From contig VSDK01010248.1 of the NCBI GenBank assembly GCA_009767595.1, positions 148,766 through 212,765 of the forward strand: a stretch of 64,000 bases of DNA, read 5' to 3'. Each line of letters opens with the position of its first letter. Position 1 is the first letter of the stretch. The notes under the pieces are model-generated. The model was not told the DNA's origin and searched no databases. It was given only the letters and a program-made list of their open reading frames with translations. This document shows, piece after piece, positions 12,508 through 24,079 of this stretch. The position numbers were made by a program, and so were the translations under genes. This DNA comes from Symbiodinium kawagutii. Its lineage: Eukaryota > Sar > Dinophyceae > Suessiales > Symbiodiniaceae.

Positions 12508-12586
12508 CAGGAAATCGCTAGCTGCTTGTAGCAAAACTTGCGGCTGGGTTCATTTTCCAGCTTCAAACTATGCACGCATATTGCAG

Positions 12587-12851
12587 CGACTTCAGTACCG
12601 TGAGATCGAAAAAGAAGTTGCCCTGGGGACCCACGGGGCTGCAATGATGCCCCATGATGTTTTCCACTCCTGCCATGGGCAGCCTCCGGTAGATAAAACC
12701 TTTTCCTGGGAACGAGAAACCACCGAAAGAGCTGCGCTTACAGCTCGATCAGCTGGAAGTCATGCTTGAAGCGGCAACAGGTACCAAGTTCAGAACCGTC
12801 CTGGCAGAACCACCCAAGATGTATGGAAACTGCGGAACTGCTATTCTGTAG
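12587..12851 (+). CDS. Candidate exon pair, coiled-coil C-terminus
   Basis: After 'attgcag' a frame reads RLQYREIEKE and stays open to 12769. A second frame from 12693 (after 'ccggtag') reads KPPKELRLQLDQLEVMLEAA and stops at TAG 12849-12851 after 52 codons; its Leu/Glu spacing suggests a coiled coil. They could join by a GT-AG intron 12617-12692 of only 76 nt, or one is spurious. No family assigned. Confidence 0.37.
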
Positions 12852-13201
12852 ACTGCACTACTGCAATGCCCGCACAAGATTGATGCTTTGCTGTGGGCAC
12901 CCACGTGTTTGTACACATTTGCCATGCATTTAAGAAAATGTTCGGCAAACTACAAAAAAGACTAATATCAACATGGAAAACTCAGCTGAACAAAGAAACC
13001 CTACCGCCGGATTTTTGGCAGGAGTGGGGAAAACTACCGGAAACTAAGAATTTCCATAAAGTTTGATTTTTGCACATGCCTCCCAAATAGGACAAAAAAG
13101 AAAATGTCCAATGAAGACCTCTATGAACGGTTCTGTATGAGTATAACGATTGACATGCTCATGTTTCAACTGCGAACTTTGACATATTTTTTACCGGGCA
13201 G

Positions 13202-13269
13202 CACGGCCCACCCCATTTCATCAAGCTACACTTCCCTCCAACGTTGTTGCGCAGGTTTGGATGTCGCTG
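13202..13269 (+). CDS. Candidate internal exon, unassigned
   Basis: Acceptor 'ccgggcag' and a perfect donor CTG|gtaagt enclose 68 nt that read PTPFHQATLPSNVVAQVWMS with a 2-nt leading phase. Two other frames are also open, so only the borders are well supported. Confidence 0.33.
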
Positions 13270-13681
13270 GTAAGTGTCTAGTGATAGAAAGGAATCGTGA
13301 TGAACAATTGCGCTGTTAAACCATGGTATCAAATGTCTTGTTAACCATTGATCAACCAAAAACCTTTTGTATCATAGCTAGCAATGGATACATACAGCGT
13401 ATAAGCCGCCAGAACTCATTCACCATCGATTGTTAATAGCATTTCTCAATAGGATTATAAAGCTTGTACAATGTTGATTGATCAATCCATCAGAATATAA
13501 TCAATATTGATCCACCAGTAATCATTGACGACTTATATCAACTTATTAATCATGGATTATATCATTGTTTGCGACGGTCAACAAGTTGATATACCATGAT
13601 CGTTCCAGCTAGTACTCCAACTATTATTGCTGGTTATTATACCCCATAAAACGGCTGGCTAGTCTTGACCCAACTCGCCAC

Positions 13682-13776
13682 ATGGGCGTTTCTCAAGTCA
13701 TAGGGGTTTCGATAAACCATTCGTAGTAGTGAACCAACCGTTTTTAGAGGTCCCCTATGGCTTGAGAAACCCCCAT
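13682..13776. mobile_element. MITE, family I
   Basis: 95 bp. Left end 'atgggcgtttctcaagtcat', right end 'atggcttgagaaacccccat', an inverted repeat of about 20 bp with few mismatches, enclosing the aggggttt/ggtcccct boxes typical of this family. Confidence 0.8.
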
Positions 13777-14113
13777 ATAATTAGTATATCCCATATGATT
13801 GATGGTCATTACCCCCTGTTACCCCCTACTACCCATCATATAACTGGGTGGATTATAGCTACTACCCTGGCTTTTTACCATACGGCCACTAAAGCCGTTA
13901 GACTGTTAGCAAGGGATCGACATAAGCCACCAAGATAAGGCCTATACCAACTATACGGGGTATACCAACCATAGGGGAATTATTGTTGGTCAACTACGGT
14001 TATCATTGACGGTTATTATCCCATATGATGGTCATATGAGGTCAACTTCTCATAGTTTGCCTCAGGTGCTACTGAGTTTGGCCGCCTTGAAAGGTGCGCT
14101 GGTCACTGCACAG

Positions 14114-14298
14114 GCGTGGAGGGGTTGTCAAGGTGGAAGGAGTTGGTTCAACGACTTGGGATGTCCATGGCCATGGTCGTGGTACCAGTGTTCATAGGAA
14201 AACTCACCAGCGATACGGGTTCAACGACAACGGATGTTCACTTAATCTCACTTTGGGATAGGAATTATTTTGAACATATAGATATGAAACAGATATAG
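14114..14298 (+). CDS. Candidate exon, unassigned
   Basis: After 'ctgcacag|G' the frame reads VEGLSRWKELVQRLGMSMAM and VVVPVFIGKLTSD, staying open to a stop at 14296-14298; the true 3' border is unknown. A second frame starting after 'gcctcag' at 14066 is also open. No family recognised. Confidence 0.3.
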
Positions 14299-14400
14299 AT
14301 ATCATACTTGGATCCTCGCGGTTCTTAGTTGGAAGCCAAGATTGGTTATGGGGTGAGTTCACCCACTTCATAAGGTTCACCTTGCCAGCGGTATACATAT

Positions 14401-14505
14401 GGTGGTTTTTGGATAGCTGGGGGTACCCGCAAATGATCCAATAATCATGTATATATCAACAAACCATCTATTTTTTAGGGTTCCCAATTCTAAGAAATCC
14501 CCTAA
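14401..14505. mobile_element. MITE-like element, family I (diverged)
   Basis: Left end 'ggtggtttttggatagctgg' with the gggtaccc box. The right end 'agggttcccaattctaag' is followed by aaatcccc. Spacing of about 105 bp matches the better copies. Confidence 0.5.
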
Positions 14506-14957
14506 TGTGGAATGACAAGTGTTCAAAGGCCAGATGAAATGATGGTTAATTACCCGTGATTGAGGGTGGTAGAGATTAATCATGTTTAAATGCCAGAGTA
14601 ATAGTCGGCGATGCTTAATGATAATGAATGATAATCTGTTGGTGATGGTTACCGATGGTCCACAATGGTTCATGAATGATGTATCAATGTTTTTTGGATA
14701 TTTATGGATCATTAGTGATGTTTAGTTAACGATCCATTCATGGTTACTGTATTTGATGCTTCATGCCAAGAATTGTCATTCATCAATGATGACTAGGTTC
14801 AATGGAAGCATGGTTGATATTCATAAACATTTTGATAATGGTCCATAATGGCTGCTGATTGAGGACCACTGCAATGATGGCGTGGGTAATGTGCTTGCTT
14901 TCTCACAATGCTTAGCAATGCTCGACCAAATTGTTGACTAACATGGTGAGGTTTCAG

Positions 14958-15053
14958 AAAGGGTATGGGCAACGTGGGATGCCACCTGGGAACTATTCGC
15001 TCATGCGTCATGGACTGGCTGTTTTTGCAAACCACCAAAGTTCGGGGACGTAG
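14958..15053 (+). CDS. Candidate exon, unassigned
   Basis: After 'gtttcag' a phase-0 frame of 31 codons (KGYGQRGMPPGNYSLMRHGL, then AVFANHQ) runs to TAG 15051-15053, or a GC donor near 15035. The opposite strand has a 79-aa frame over the same DNA. Function unknown. Confidence 0.3.
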   Translation, partial: KGYGQRGMPPGNYSLMRHGLAVFANHQSSGT

Positions 15054-15064
15054 CTAACAATAGT

Positions 15065-15170
15065 CTGGTTGGTGGTTTCAAACATTAGACATTTTTTAAT
15101 TTTCCTAGTAATTATCAACAAATGGTTGGTTGACTAATATTTTTTCATAGGGGTTGAAACCACCGACCAG
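15065..15170. mobile_element. MITE, family II
   Basis: 106 bp with terminal repeats 'ctggttggtggtttcaaac' and 'ggttgaaaccaccgaccag'. The internal 'atggttggttgactaatatt' is shared with the copy at 30963. It is the best-preserved member here. Confidence 0.85.
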
Positions 15171-15729
15171 ATATTCATAAGTTTTGATTCAACAACACAG
15201 GTGAAGTGGTACCTTTCGAACCCCAGCATGATTTGATTTGATGGCCATCAGACGGGCCCTCTCTGGAAGTTCTTACATTTGCACTTCAAAAATTTCAAAA
15301 AGGTGTATCGGTGAAGCTACACCAGTGTTATCAGAACAAATGTATGGTCCATCATTCCACATCACGCATGCAAGACGACCACCTGATTTGATGGGGGGTC
15401 TCCCTATTGGAAGTTTCTTTCCAGTCACAAGGTTGGCTGCACCACTGATTCAGTCGCAGGGATAAGTGTGCAGGGATCTAGGCGAAGTGTCCAGGGTACT
15501 CCGAATCGAGTTTTTGACTAAGATCCAGCGCCTGTAATCATTTTGAACTGGTATAGTCCATGTTTTGAATCTTATTGTGAGCAGTTTGTTTGAACAACAA
15601 GCTATATTTCTATGACCATCCTTGCTGTACCTAGAAAATGCAACAGACACGGCTGAAAGCCTGTGGCTGACGGCATGTGATCAGAATTGATCATGAATCA
15701 TGACGTCTTCAAGCTTACAAATCATCTTT

Positions 15730-15840
15730 AATGAACCATCACTAAAGCATCAATTAACCACCAAGAAACCATCAATTAACCATCGAAAAACCATCAATGA
15801 ACCATCCTGAAGCATCATCATGGACCATTTACCACCATCC
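15730..15840. repeat. CCATCAA-type degenerate repeat block
   Basis: Repeated 'aaccatcaattaacc', 'gaaaaaccatcaatgaacc' and similar words, all in the CCAT orientation on the + strand. It ends just before the coding-like segment at 15847. Confidence 0.7.
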
Positions 15841-15846
15841 AAAGCC

Positions 15847-15960
15847 ATGGTAAAAAACGCAAATTTTCTTCGCCCCTTGGGGGAGATCTGCACCGGCGCC
15901 CCAGGGAGATCCCGATCTGTGCCGGGAGCTGAGCTCACCCGTGGCCGACCGATGTATTGA
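15847..15960 (+). CDS. Candidate exon between opposed repeat blocks
   Basis: GC-rich island set between a CCATCAA block on its left and a GGTTGATAA block on its right, the pattern seen around recognised exons in this window. One frame (MVKNANFLRPLGEICTGAPG) runs from ATG 15847 to TGA 15958-15960. A second frame is also open and reads GDPDLCRELSSPVADRC after 'gccccag'. The exon call rests on context; the frame is undecided. Confidence 0.33.
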   Translation: MVKNANFLRPLGEICTGAPGRSRSVPGAELTRGRPMY

Positions 15961-15972
15961 TCAGCTTCATCA

Positions 15973-16340
15973 TGGTGCCAGGTTCATAAGGCTTCAGGAT
16001 GGTTCATGGGTTCATAACCTTCAGAATGGTTCAGAATGGTTGATAATGGTTGATAAGCTCATGATTGTCAACCATACTTTCAATGGCAATCTGAGTATGG
16101 TTGATAATGGTTGATAATGGCTGACAATTTCTATGGTAACGTTTGATGATTGTCGCTGAAATAATGGTTGAGAATGGTTTTTGATTTGTTTGATAACTTT
16201 GATAGTGAACACTTTCCCTTGGTTATTTCTAATGGTTAAAAAAATCATGGCAAGTTGGACCAGACACAATAATTATCTAATGGGTATGTAGAACAATCAG
16301 GCTTGGTTTATTTCAAATGGCTGATCATGGTTTTGATGCT
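15973..16340. repeat. GGTTGATAATGG-type degenerate repeat block
   Basis: Copies of 'atggttgataatggttgata' and 'aatggttcagaatggttgat' in the GGTT orientation, complementary to the block at 15730-15840. No coding signal; the minus-strand frame at 16021-16269 is a translation of the repeat. Confidence 0.7.
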
Positions 16341-16744
16341 TGATAAGGGTTGTTTTTTTCTTGGCTCCGTTAGATCACTGTAGATCCATTGGTGAAAAGT
16401 TGTGACCATGATACATCACAGAAGCGGGTTGAACGAAGTGACACATTTGGGGATAATGTCCCGTTCTCAAAATTATTCCTTCATCGCATCCATGTTAGTT
16501 GAACCCAGGGTGAACGTTTCAGAGTTGAATATGATTTCACTTGTAGTGATTCTGCAGTTCATTGGCCGGACAACCAATGATGATGATCAATGCTGCACGC
16601 ACTGTCATTGTTGCATTCATGGACCGGACGTTGATTAAGCTGCACATGTTTTTGATGATCACTGGCTGGCATGTTTGAATTTTAGTTTGTTGTGATTTGA
16701 TTATTATTATACTGTTATGCTGGGTGGTTGTTGGGAGAGGTCAG

Positions 16745-16831
16745 GAGCAAAGGGTATCCTTATTGACCCTTCAAGGCGGAACCAAGGAGCTACCAGTAGT
16801 GCCCCAACCAAATATAGTATTGTTGGCATGA
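16745..16831 (+). CDS. Candidate terminal exon, unassigned
   Basis: 'gaggtcag|G' precedes 28 codons (EQRVSLLTLQGGTKELPVVP) and a TGA stop at 16829-16831. AG|G acceptor. A short exon in repeat-rich DNA; no family recognised. Confidence 0.28.
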   Translation, partial: EQRVSLLTLQGGTKELPVVPQPNIVLLA

Positions 16832-17229
16832 TTATATCCATGTATGACCTTGAGTGACCTCATTAAACTGGTTTTCCAAGCATTTATTCACCGTGAATCA
16901 TTGGTTTTGTCAGCAGACCTGGTCAACCAATGCTGGTTGAATGTTCAGCTGTCTATAGTGGACCGGTTACCAATGATTAGTTCACTAACCAATTACTTAC
17001 CCTTTGGTAAAGTAACCTGCAAGCTCAAAATCACCATTCTCTAGAGGGAAACCCAGTGTAAATGGTTGAATGTCCACGCCACCAGGTTAGTTTACCAGAG
17101 GGTAACCATTAATCATTCGCATCTCATTAGCTACGTAACTTGTAAGGCGGCTCATTCAGCCCGTGTTTTTCAGCTTCTTCTGACTGAGCAGTGCTTTTCC
17201 AACCATGCTAGGACCAGCCATGGAGGTGG

Positions 17230-18180
17230 TTGACTGTGACTGATGCCTGCTAGAAAATCATGATCAACCATTGGAACACCATCATCAAGCGTCAGAAAAC
17301 CATATTGAGCCAATGGAAAACCATTAAACCATTACGAAGCATCAGCAGGCATTCTCAACCTTTAATGCCAAGCATCAACCTTTAATGCTTTAATGGCCAT
17401 TACAAAACCATCACTGATCATTACTATGATCAATATCAACCATGAATAGCCACTACTGCCAATCAATGGCCATTCTTAATCGTCAATGTCCAATACCCAC
17501 CGTGGACAAACATGATGAGCGCCAATGGTACTGTAGGTGTTCTGCACAATTATCAACCATAAGTAATCATTCTTAAGCATTAAGGGCAATTGTCCATCAT
17601 GAATATCCATCATGCTGCATTAGCACTGACAACTTTTATTGACCATTGAAACCCCATTCTTGACTATTACCAACCGTGAACCGTGAATATCCATGATTTA
17701 ATCATTGCTATTCATTAACGCCCAGTTTCAACCTTTAAACGCGCCAATCAATGACCGTTAAATTCACGATTAATAACACTAAATGACTAGGATCAACCAT
17801 TACTACCAAACAATAGCAATTATAGAACGAACCATCATTGGCACTGAATAATCATTAGAAATCATTACTTTTGGCCATTGTCAATTTTCAATAGCCATGC
17901 TGCCCAGTCCATTAGAAGCCATTGCCAACCAGTCAAGACCATCATCATGCATTGACGACACCATTAACCATTGCACCATGAATGACTCATATCAGGCATC
18001 GATATCCATTGTTCAATCATCACTAAGCGCCGTTTTTACCATCACCGTGATCCACCATTCAGAGCCGCTATTGAGCACTGAAAAAGCGGTACATCAAAAA
18101 CCTACAAGGATCAGCAAATCATATCCTTTTTGTTGAGCCATTGCTAGCCATGGGCCATGATTAGCCGTTATTAACCATTA
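17230..18180. repeat. Long CCATT/CCATCA degenerate repeat block
   Basis: Nearly 1 kb in which 'accatt', 'accatca' and 'agcatcaacc' recur every 10-20 bases in one orientation. No open frame is convincing apart from a possible short exon just upstream, at 17174-17225 after 'tttttcag'. By analogy with the assigned introns this is what the 3' part of an intron looks like. Confidence 0.6.
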
Positions 18181-18394
18181 TTGAACATGGTCAACCAAAG
18201 AAAAGCTTGCACTGATTCTGAACTACTAACATATGATCTTGAGATGATTTTGATTTATGGATGGGACCGCAGGGCCCAAGGAATATATGTAGTACGCCTT
18301 CATGATCCTGGCAAGCTGTATCAAACAACCAATCTACATATTTGTTTCAAATATGTAAATACCACGTAAAAAGAAAATCATATTAACATAAATA

Positions 18395-18560
18395 ATATAT
18401 ATATACATACACGTTCACACATGAACGGACTGATGTATCTGTGTGTGTACCTATATGTGTATATATATATATATATGCACATTTGCACATATGTTTACAT
18501 GTATAGATAGAGCATGAAAAAAATGGGTGTATATATATATATACATATATTTACGCATGT
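18395..18560. repeat. AT-rich (TA)n/(TATG)n microsatellite
   Basis: Runs of 'atatatatacat', 'tgtgtgtac' and 'tatatatatatatatg'. Low complexity, with no gene content. Confidence 0.8.
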
Positions 18561-18628
18561 GTTGTAGTTTTCATATGAATATTCTGTGCGTATGCGTGGA
18601 TGTTGCATGGACGTTCATTGCTGCTCAG

Positions 18629-19009
18629 AACCTGTCAGGAGTTCTGAAGAATGAGCCTGTTTTGTACTGGCTGCGATCCTGTAATCTTGATGTTGCCGCT
18701 TCTCAACATGACTATCCTGCTTGGACTTGATAACTATTGTTGCACAAAGGCATGTACCTACTGATTGTATGTTGCATTGTCGACAAATCTGTTCGACACG
18801 GGGCATTTTTTTCCGATCAGAATGGTTAAACTGGTCTACAAGGCAGTTTTTTTTACCGGGTAAAACAATTACCCATTCTGCTGACAGCAGACCACAAGCC
18901 GCTGGTGTGTTTCAATGGGCAAGCAACTGCATTTTCTCTGTTCGGGGGGCTACATTGGACACCCAGCTACCTGGGGGTGAACCAAGAGATCCATAGGGAG
19001 CCCTACTAA
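18629..19009 (+). CDS. Candidate exons, unassigned
   Basis: 18629-18730, after 'gctgctcag', reads NLSGVLKNEPVLYWLRSCNL and ends with TGA. 18888-19009, after 'tgacag', reads DHKPLVCFNGQATAFSLFGG and ends EIHREPY, TAA at 19007-19009. For the second segment two other frames are also open. No family recognised; the two may belong to different transcripts. Confidence 0.28.
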
Positions 19010-20675
19010 AAAAAAAAGTTGTTCAACAGAAGCCGGAAAGCTTCAGATAGCCAGTGTACAGCAGTCGCATGTGTAGCAGATGGTTTGTCAGACACAACAT
19101 GTGATTCACTTTGGTGCAAAACTTGAAATCTTTCGTTACATCAAGTCCCACCAAGAGTTCATCAAGAATTACAATAAGTTCCATACAATTTCAATTAGTT
19201 CTGTACCACGTAGCCATTGTCGGCAGTGGGGGTAGCTTAATTCTGAAGCAAGATGATCGTCCGAGTTTTTATTTTCATCAATTATTGTTGATTGACGACC
19301 GCAGATTTTGCTCACGCGCACACACTAAACTGCGTCATGTGACGGTGTTCGGGTGGTTTTGGTGATGTTTGTGCTTGCAAAGGATATAGATGACTATGTC
19401 GGTTGAAGGTGCATTTACGACAATTTGCACCTGCAGGCGCGAACATTTTTGGCATTTGTTTGCGATTGTTGCCACTGGTTCTGGCCACGGTAAGGTGAGC
19501 AAATAGAGCAAGTGGACGCGATACAAGAGGTAGGTGATTAGGTGGGTCCGGAGAGGAAATAGCAGATGGAGCAGGGAAAGCCCAGCAGATGGGATTGCAG
19601 ACATGAAGGCTGCGTTATGATGGGACAAGAAGTGGCAAAATCCACAACTTCCCCGTATATCCCCATTCAATTTCTTGAGCGTCCTGTTTATCCTTATCCT
19701 TTCTGATTCCGTGCTTTGCGCGTTTATTGACGCATTGTGTTTAATTCAAATTTGGGTAGTATCAGCTCCTAGTCTGGGTTTCTCCACTCAGCTCATTTGT
19801 TTGCCCCTGCGTTCACTCATCTGTTTCTTTCCAAACCAATCCTTTTGTTCTAGTGAGTCAACACACCTTTTTGGAAAACCAACCTTTCATTCAAAAACAT
19901 AACGAATTGCGTGAGTCTTTCGGTCCTTCTTACCCAAAAGTTCCCCCCTTCCCTCATGCTTTGTTTGTTGAACCGAAGCTTGCGATTCCCTATCGGTGGT
20001 GAATTTTTTTGGCCATGGCGATCACACGTCAACACCATTAGTGCAGAGCTGTGCCTTCATGGCAGGTACACTAAGTGCATCTGTAGCCGTAGCAGCTATA
20101 GGTTTTGAATGGCATGCAAAACACCAATTTTCCATAGCAACATTCAGCATCGCATTCTTTTCCCCAGGCACAGGCTTTGTTTTCGCCTTGCACGTGACAA
20201 AAGCAAGATGCAAGAAATCGATCTTAAAAGAAACAAAAGATGTGTTTCGAGGGCCGTGTTGAATTATTTTTGGTGTTGGGGTTTACCTTCCTGCATCCAC
20301 ATACCTTGATGTGCCAGCTCGTTTTGCGGAGGCCAAGTCCGCTACTAACGACTATGTATATCCAGCCACCAAATTTTGAATATGTATGCAGCAAAGTTGT
20401 GTCAATGAACCGGCGTTCCTCATCATCCGCCAGCCATCGAAATCGCGTTGTGACCGGTTATCAGCCATTAAATGGATTTGTTTAATAATGAAGTAATTGT
20501 GTTTAACGATTTTGACCGCCGAAAACCCAACGCAACAAACACTAAACAACCGATTCTTTTAGATATCGATTACCGCGTCAACCGTTTCATTCATAGTCTT
20601 TTGTTGTGCATGTACATATGCAAGATATAAAAATTTTCGAAAACAATTTTCATTGGTGGGCTGGGTTATAATTCA

Positions 20676-20834
20676 ATGGCTATGCGGCGCCAATGGTCTT
20701 TCGGTGTGGCGGCGCTGCCAAACCTAGGGTTCTCGCAGGATGTGTTTACAACGTGGGCCCAGGCTGACATTACCTACAGTGTTTGGCTTGCAATTAAGTC
20801 AAGTGGGCGATTTCCATGGGTATTGGGATTGTGA
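20676..20834 (+). CDS. Small ORF, 52 aa, unassigned
   Basis: Starts ATG 20676 and stops TGA 20832-20834, with a coding-like, aromatic-rich product (MAMRRQWSFGVAALPNLGFS, then QDVFTTWAQADITYSVWLAI). It is locally GC-richer than its flanks. It may be an independent small gene or an exon; no splice junction is needed to explain it. Confidence 0.33.
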   Translation: MAMRRQWSFGVAALPNLGFSQDVFTTWAQADITYSVWLAIKSSGRFPWVLGL

Positions 20835-21650
20835 ACTATCCCACAATTTGTTTTTGATAATGTGATCTCACCGTGATGATTTTCACAGCAAGTGTTTGGT
20901 GTCTATGTGATGGCGACGTGTGTTTTGGTGGATTTTCTGTGTAGTGCATAGTCATGCAAATTAAAATCAACCGCCACTTCCCAGATGAACATTGACTACT
21001 CTGATTAACCTGGATCCTTGTTCAATCGATGAAAGCTCTACTCCTGGATTTGTTCATCAATTCATTTCAATTCATTTCATGCTTATCGCTCGGCAACCCG
21101 TTAAACTTTGGTATCTTGCTGAACTTCGCAAATTTGTTGAATTCAGGGATCTTCAGGGGTTCTCGCGGGATTAACGCATGTAGATGAAACAGATCGGGGT
21201 TGCCTCTCGCTCTACAGCGGTTTCCTCGGGGCTTTGGCAGCGGAGGTTATTGGGTGACACCAGTGGTCAATGGGAACCTCAGAAGATATCCTGTAATCCC
21301 CGGGTTTTTACGAAAATAAATTCCTTGATTAAACATTGTTCTTCACCATGCCTTTCACTATTCCGGTGTTTCTCGATATAGGGGTACCCCCAAATCATCC
21401 AAATAGACTATCCATAAATTTGGAGGTTGCCAATCTTCAGACACATACTTGTTGTATCCCCTAGAGTTGATGGTTCTTCCCCCCCTATAATGAACCATCA
21501 TGAATGGTTACAACCATAGTATCAACCATCAATTGAGACTGGAATAAACACTCACTGCTGTCCCATTATCATGATTGTTATGTTACATCTATTGATAATG
21601 GTTACAACCCCCATGTAGCTCCATGATTTTATCGCTGTTGCTCGTCCCAG

Positions 21651-21785
21651 CATCGCATCCACCTGAGAGGTTTTGGCTCCTTGACCTATGAGCCGGGGGC
21701 TCTGAGCTCGGGAGTGGTGTCCAGTGGTGGCCTTCCCTTGGGTGCTGGCTGGTTGCTGGCTGGTGGTTGCGCCATCCTGCCCTAG
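21651..21785 (+). CDS. Candidate terminal exon, Gly/Leu-rich
   Basis: After 'cgtcccag' a phase-0 frame of 44 codons reads HRIHLRGFGSLTYEPGALSS, then GGLPLGAGWLLAGGCAILP, stop TAG 21783-21785. The Gly-rich end could be membrane-associated (inference). A minus-strand frame overlaps it. Confidence 0.28.
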   Translation, partial: HRIHLRGFGSLTYEPGALSSGVVSSGGLPLGAGWLLAGGCAILP

Positions 21786-22249
21786 CCCTTGACTCTTTGT
21801 GCTTCGTTGGGTTCAGGTTAGTAACAACCAATTTAAATGGTGGGGATATGCCAACTATAGTATATAACTATAGATTTGGTTGCTTGGTGGGTCGGTTGGT
21901 TGGTTGGTTTCTGATTGGTTGGTTCATTGTTTGACACCTGCTCTTCCAATTCCCTTCCCGAGTGTTTACTGTAACTCCCCTGCTCCCCTCGTGCACAACC
22001 ATTCTCTCTAGTCCGCCGTTACGACTATGCATGGTTAGCATCGAAATTATGGATACCCTTACTTTTAAGAAACATACTGGGATGGTTGCTTGACTCAAAA
22101 TTTTGGGCCGGCAAAACTAACTTAACTAACCACCCAGCCTGCGCAACAGATCTCTTCTGGGAACTTTCATGGAGCCCACGGAAGGGTTGATCGATCAGGT
22201 GCCGTTCTAGGGCCGAGTTTGACCGAGGCTATGGAAGTCCTCAGTATGG

Positions 22250-22395
22250 TCGTTTCTTAGGGGACCCCCAAAATGGTTGGGGGTACCCATATTTTGAGAA
22301 GGATGTTTAGGGGTATCCTTATTTTGAGGTATCCTAGAAGTGGTTTATGAAGGATGATTTCGGGGTACCCTTATTTTGAGAAACCCCCAAATTCA
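22250..22395. mobile_element. Nested or rearranged family I MITE fragments
   Basis: Several copies of the terminal boxes occur close together: 'tttcttaggggacccccaaa', 'gggtacccatattttgagaa' and 'ggggtacccttattttgaga', spaced 30-60 bp apart. This suggests nested insertion or local duplication. Confidence 0.55.
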
Positions 22396-22453
22396 CCCAC
22401 GGTGGTCAGCCGTTCTGCCGGTGATCTGTGTACCCCTCGCTTTTGCACCTCAG

Positions 22454-22617
22454 GTCCTGTTGTCTACCTGAGCCACAACCAGCATGCAGGGATCCCCAAC
22501 TTTCGCTCTTCCCGGTCTGTGGGGAGAGCGGTCCGGCAGCATGCCGCACCGAAGGAAGTCCCTGTGCTGCACCGTGGTACTTCAGCAGGTGGTGAATCAT
22601 ATTGCCTATGCAACTAG
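22454..22617 (+). CDS. Candidate terminal exon, unassigned
   Basis: After 'cacctcag|G' a frame reads PVVYLSHNQHAGIPNFRSSR, then AVRQHAAPKEVPVLHRG, and stops TAG 22615-22617. A Cys-rich alternative frame is also open after the same acceptor. Function unknown. Confidence 0.28.
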
Positions 22618-22739
22618 TCTGGATTGATCTTGGCTGAAGCTTTCCATTGCTGCTGGAGACCTGCGGTGAAAATTGAGCCCTGAACATGGCATTGTTACGT
22701 CTGACAAAAGTTATGATTGCTTGAGCGTGGGTTGCTACT

Positions 22740-23090
22740 TCTGTTTGGGTACCGAGTTGTTGTTGGATCCATTGTAGTGGTAGTTAGTTTGCTGTTGTCG
22801 TTTTTGTTGTTGTTTTTGTTGTTGCTTTTGTTGTTGCTACCTAACCAGTTCAAAATGATAACAAAGCAGTAGCCATTAACGGCCAACTGGTTGTTGGTTG
22901 CTGTTGTTGTTCTTGTTGCCATTTTTGTTGTTGCTCATGTCCTTGCTGCTGGCGTTGCTGTCGTTGTTGTTCCTGTTGTTGCTCTCGTGGTTGTAGTTGT
23001 CGTGGTTGCCTGGTTGTTGGTCGCTGGTGGCTCTTTGTTGCCTCTTGTTTAGATCTATTTTGTAGATTGCTTGTAGCACGCTCAGCCACC
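22740..23090. repeat. (GTT)n/(TTG)n trinucleotide-rich tract
   Basis: Dense 'gttgttgtttttgttgttg' type sequence. The minus strand would read as Gln- or Asn-rich frames, but interruptions and lack of context argue for low-complexity DNA rather than a gene. Confidence 0.7.
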
Positions 23091-23249
23091 AGTATGTGTT
23101 CATTGCCATCGTTTGTTGATAATTTGATAATGGTGGTTAGGGCAGTGGTTAGCCATCAGTATGTATTCATTGCCAGTTTTCAACCATCATTTCTTTGATA
23201 TTATTGACAATGGTGGTTAAAACAGTGCGATTCAACATACTCCAACAAT

Positions 23250-23450
23250 TTTTGATCATGGCTAAGCGCCATACACCAGGGTTAGATCGGTGGAAATCTT
23301 ATGGTCAGCACCACCACGGCTCAGGTTTTGCTGGCGATTTCACTGCCGAGGAGTGCGGAAGCACAGCAGATGCATATCAGGAGGTACTCCGTACTTTTGT
23401 ACCACTTGTTATTGACATTCAGCAGTGCCATCATTAGTAGTGATTTCATT
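23250..23450 (+). CDS. Candidate exon, two competing frames
   Basis: One frame (to TAG 23435-23437) reads LDRWKSYGQHHHGSGFAGDF, then TAEECGSTADAYQEVLRTFV. A second, starting after 'cggctcag|G', reads VLLAISLPRSAEAQQMHIRR and ends SSDFI, TGA. Both look protein-like, so an exon is likely but the frame is not decided. Confidence 0.3.
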
Positions 23451-23885
23451 TGACAGTAGAAATCTGACAACCAAGAACCATTCATAATTGTCAGAAGAAT
23501 CAAAATGATTTAAGGTGACCTGGGTCAAGTCACCATCTATAACCAACAGCAGCTACTATTTCACATTCCAACCGCCAGACTATTTCATTTGTTTTTGGGA
23601 TGTGAACACCCAGGAATACATGGCTTTGACAATCATTTCTAAATGTAATGTAATGTTTATTATTGTTGTTTATTCATATTTATTTACTTGTATTTACACA
23701 CACAGTCAGTACCGTGCATCGCGGATTAGTACCGATTCATCAATTTGGCTTTTTGGCAACACCATAACATGTGTTTCTTTTTTTTTCAATATCATACCAC
23801 TATGAATGAAACTTTGGAGTTTCCTATTTTGAGAAACCACCAGATATATTTATATATACATATATACATATATATGTACATAAAC

Positions 23886-24077
23886 ATGCCACCAGATGTT
23901 CATCCATGGCACCGCTTGGTTTCATCCATTCTTTGCCGGATGAAGAACCTCTCGGGGTTCGCCACATCAGCGGCAGCCACCAAGGTGCTGCGGAGAGCAG
24001 CCGCTAGGCCGGCAGATGGCATCACCAAGGGTCAAACGAAGCCATTGAAACGGGTTGTTCTGAAACCAAGACGGTGA
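23886..24077 (+). CDS. Candidate exon, basic product, unassigned
   Basis: From ATG 23886 a 63-codon frame reads MPPDVHPWHRLVSSILCRMK, then ATKVLRRAAARPADGITKGQ, ending PLKRVVLKPRR. The Lys/Arg-rich end could bind nucleic acid (inference only). It is followed directly by a GGTT-orientation repeat block, like assigned exons here. An alternative acidic frame after 'gccaccag' is also open. Confidence 0.33.
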   Translation: MPPDVHPWHRLVSSILCRMKNLSGFATSAAATKVLRRAAARPADGITKGQTKPLKRVVLKPRR

Positions 24078-24079
24078 AT

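Noticed and set aside
22850..23109. Asn/Gln-rich minus-strand frames
   Set aside because: Trinucleotide repeat translation, with neither a stable border nor homology.
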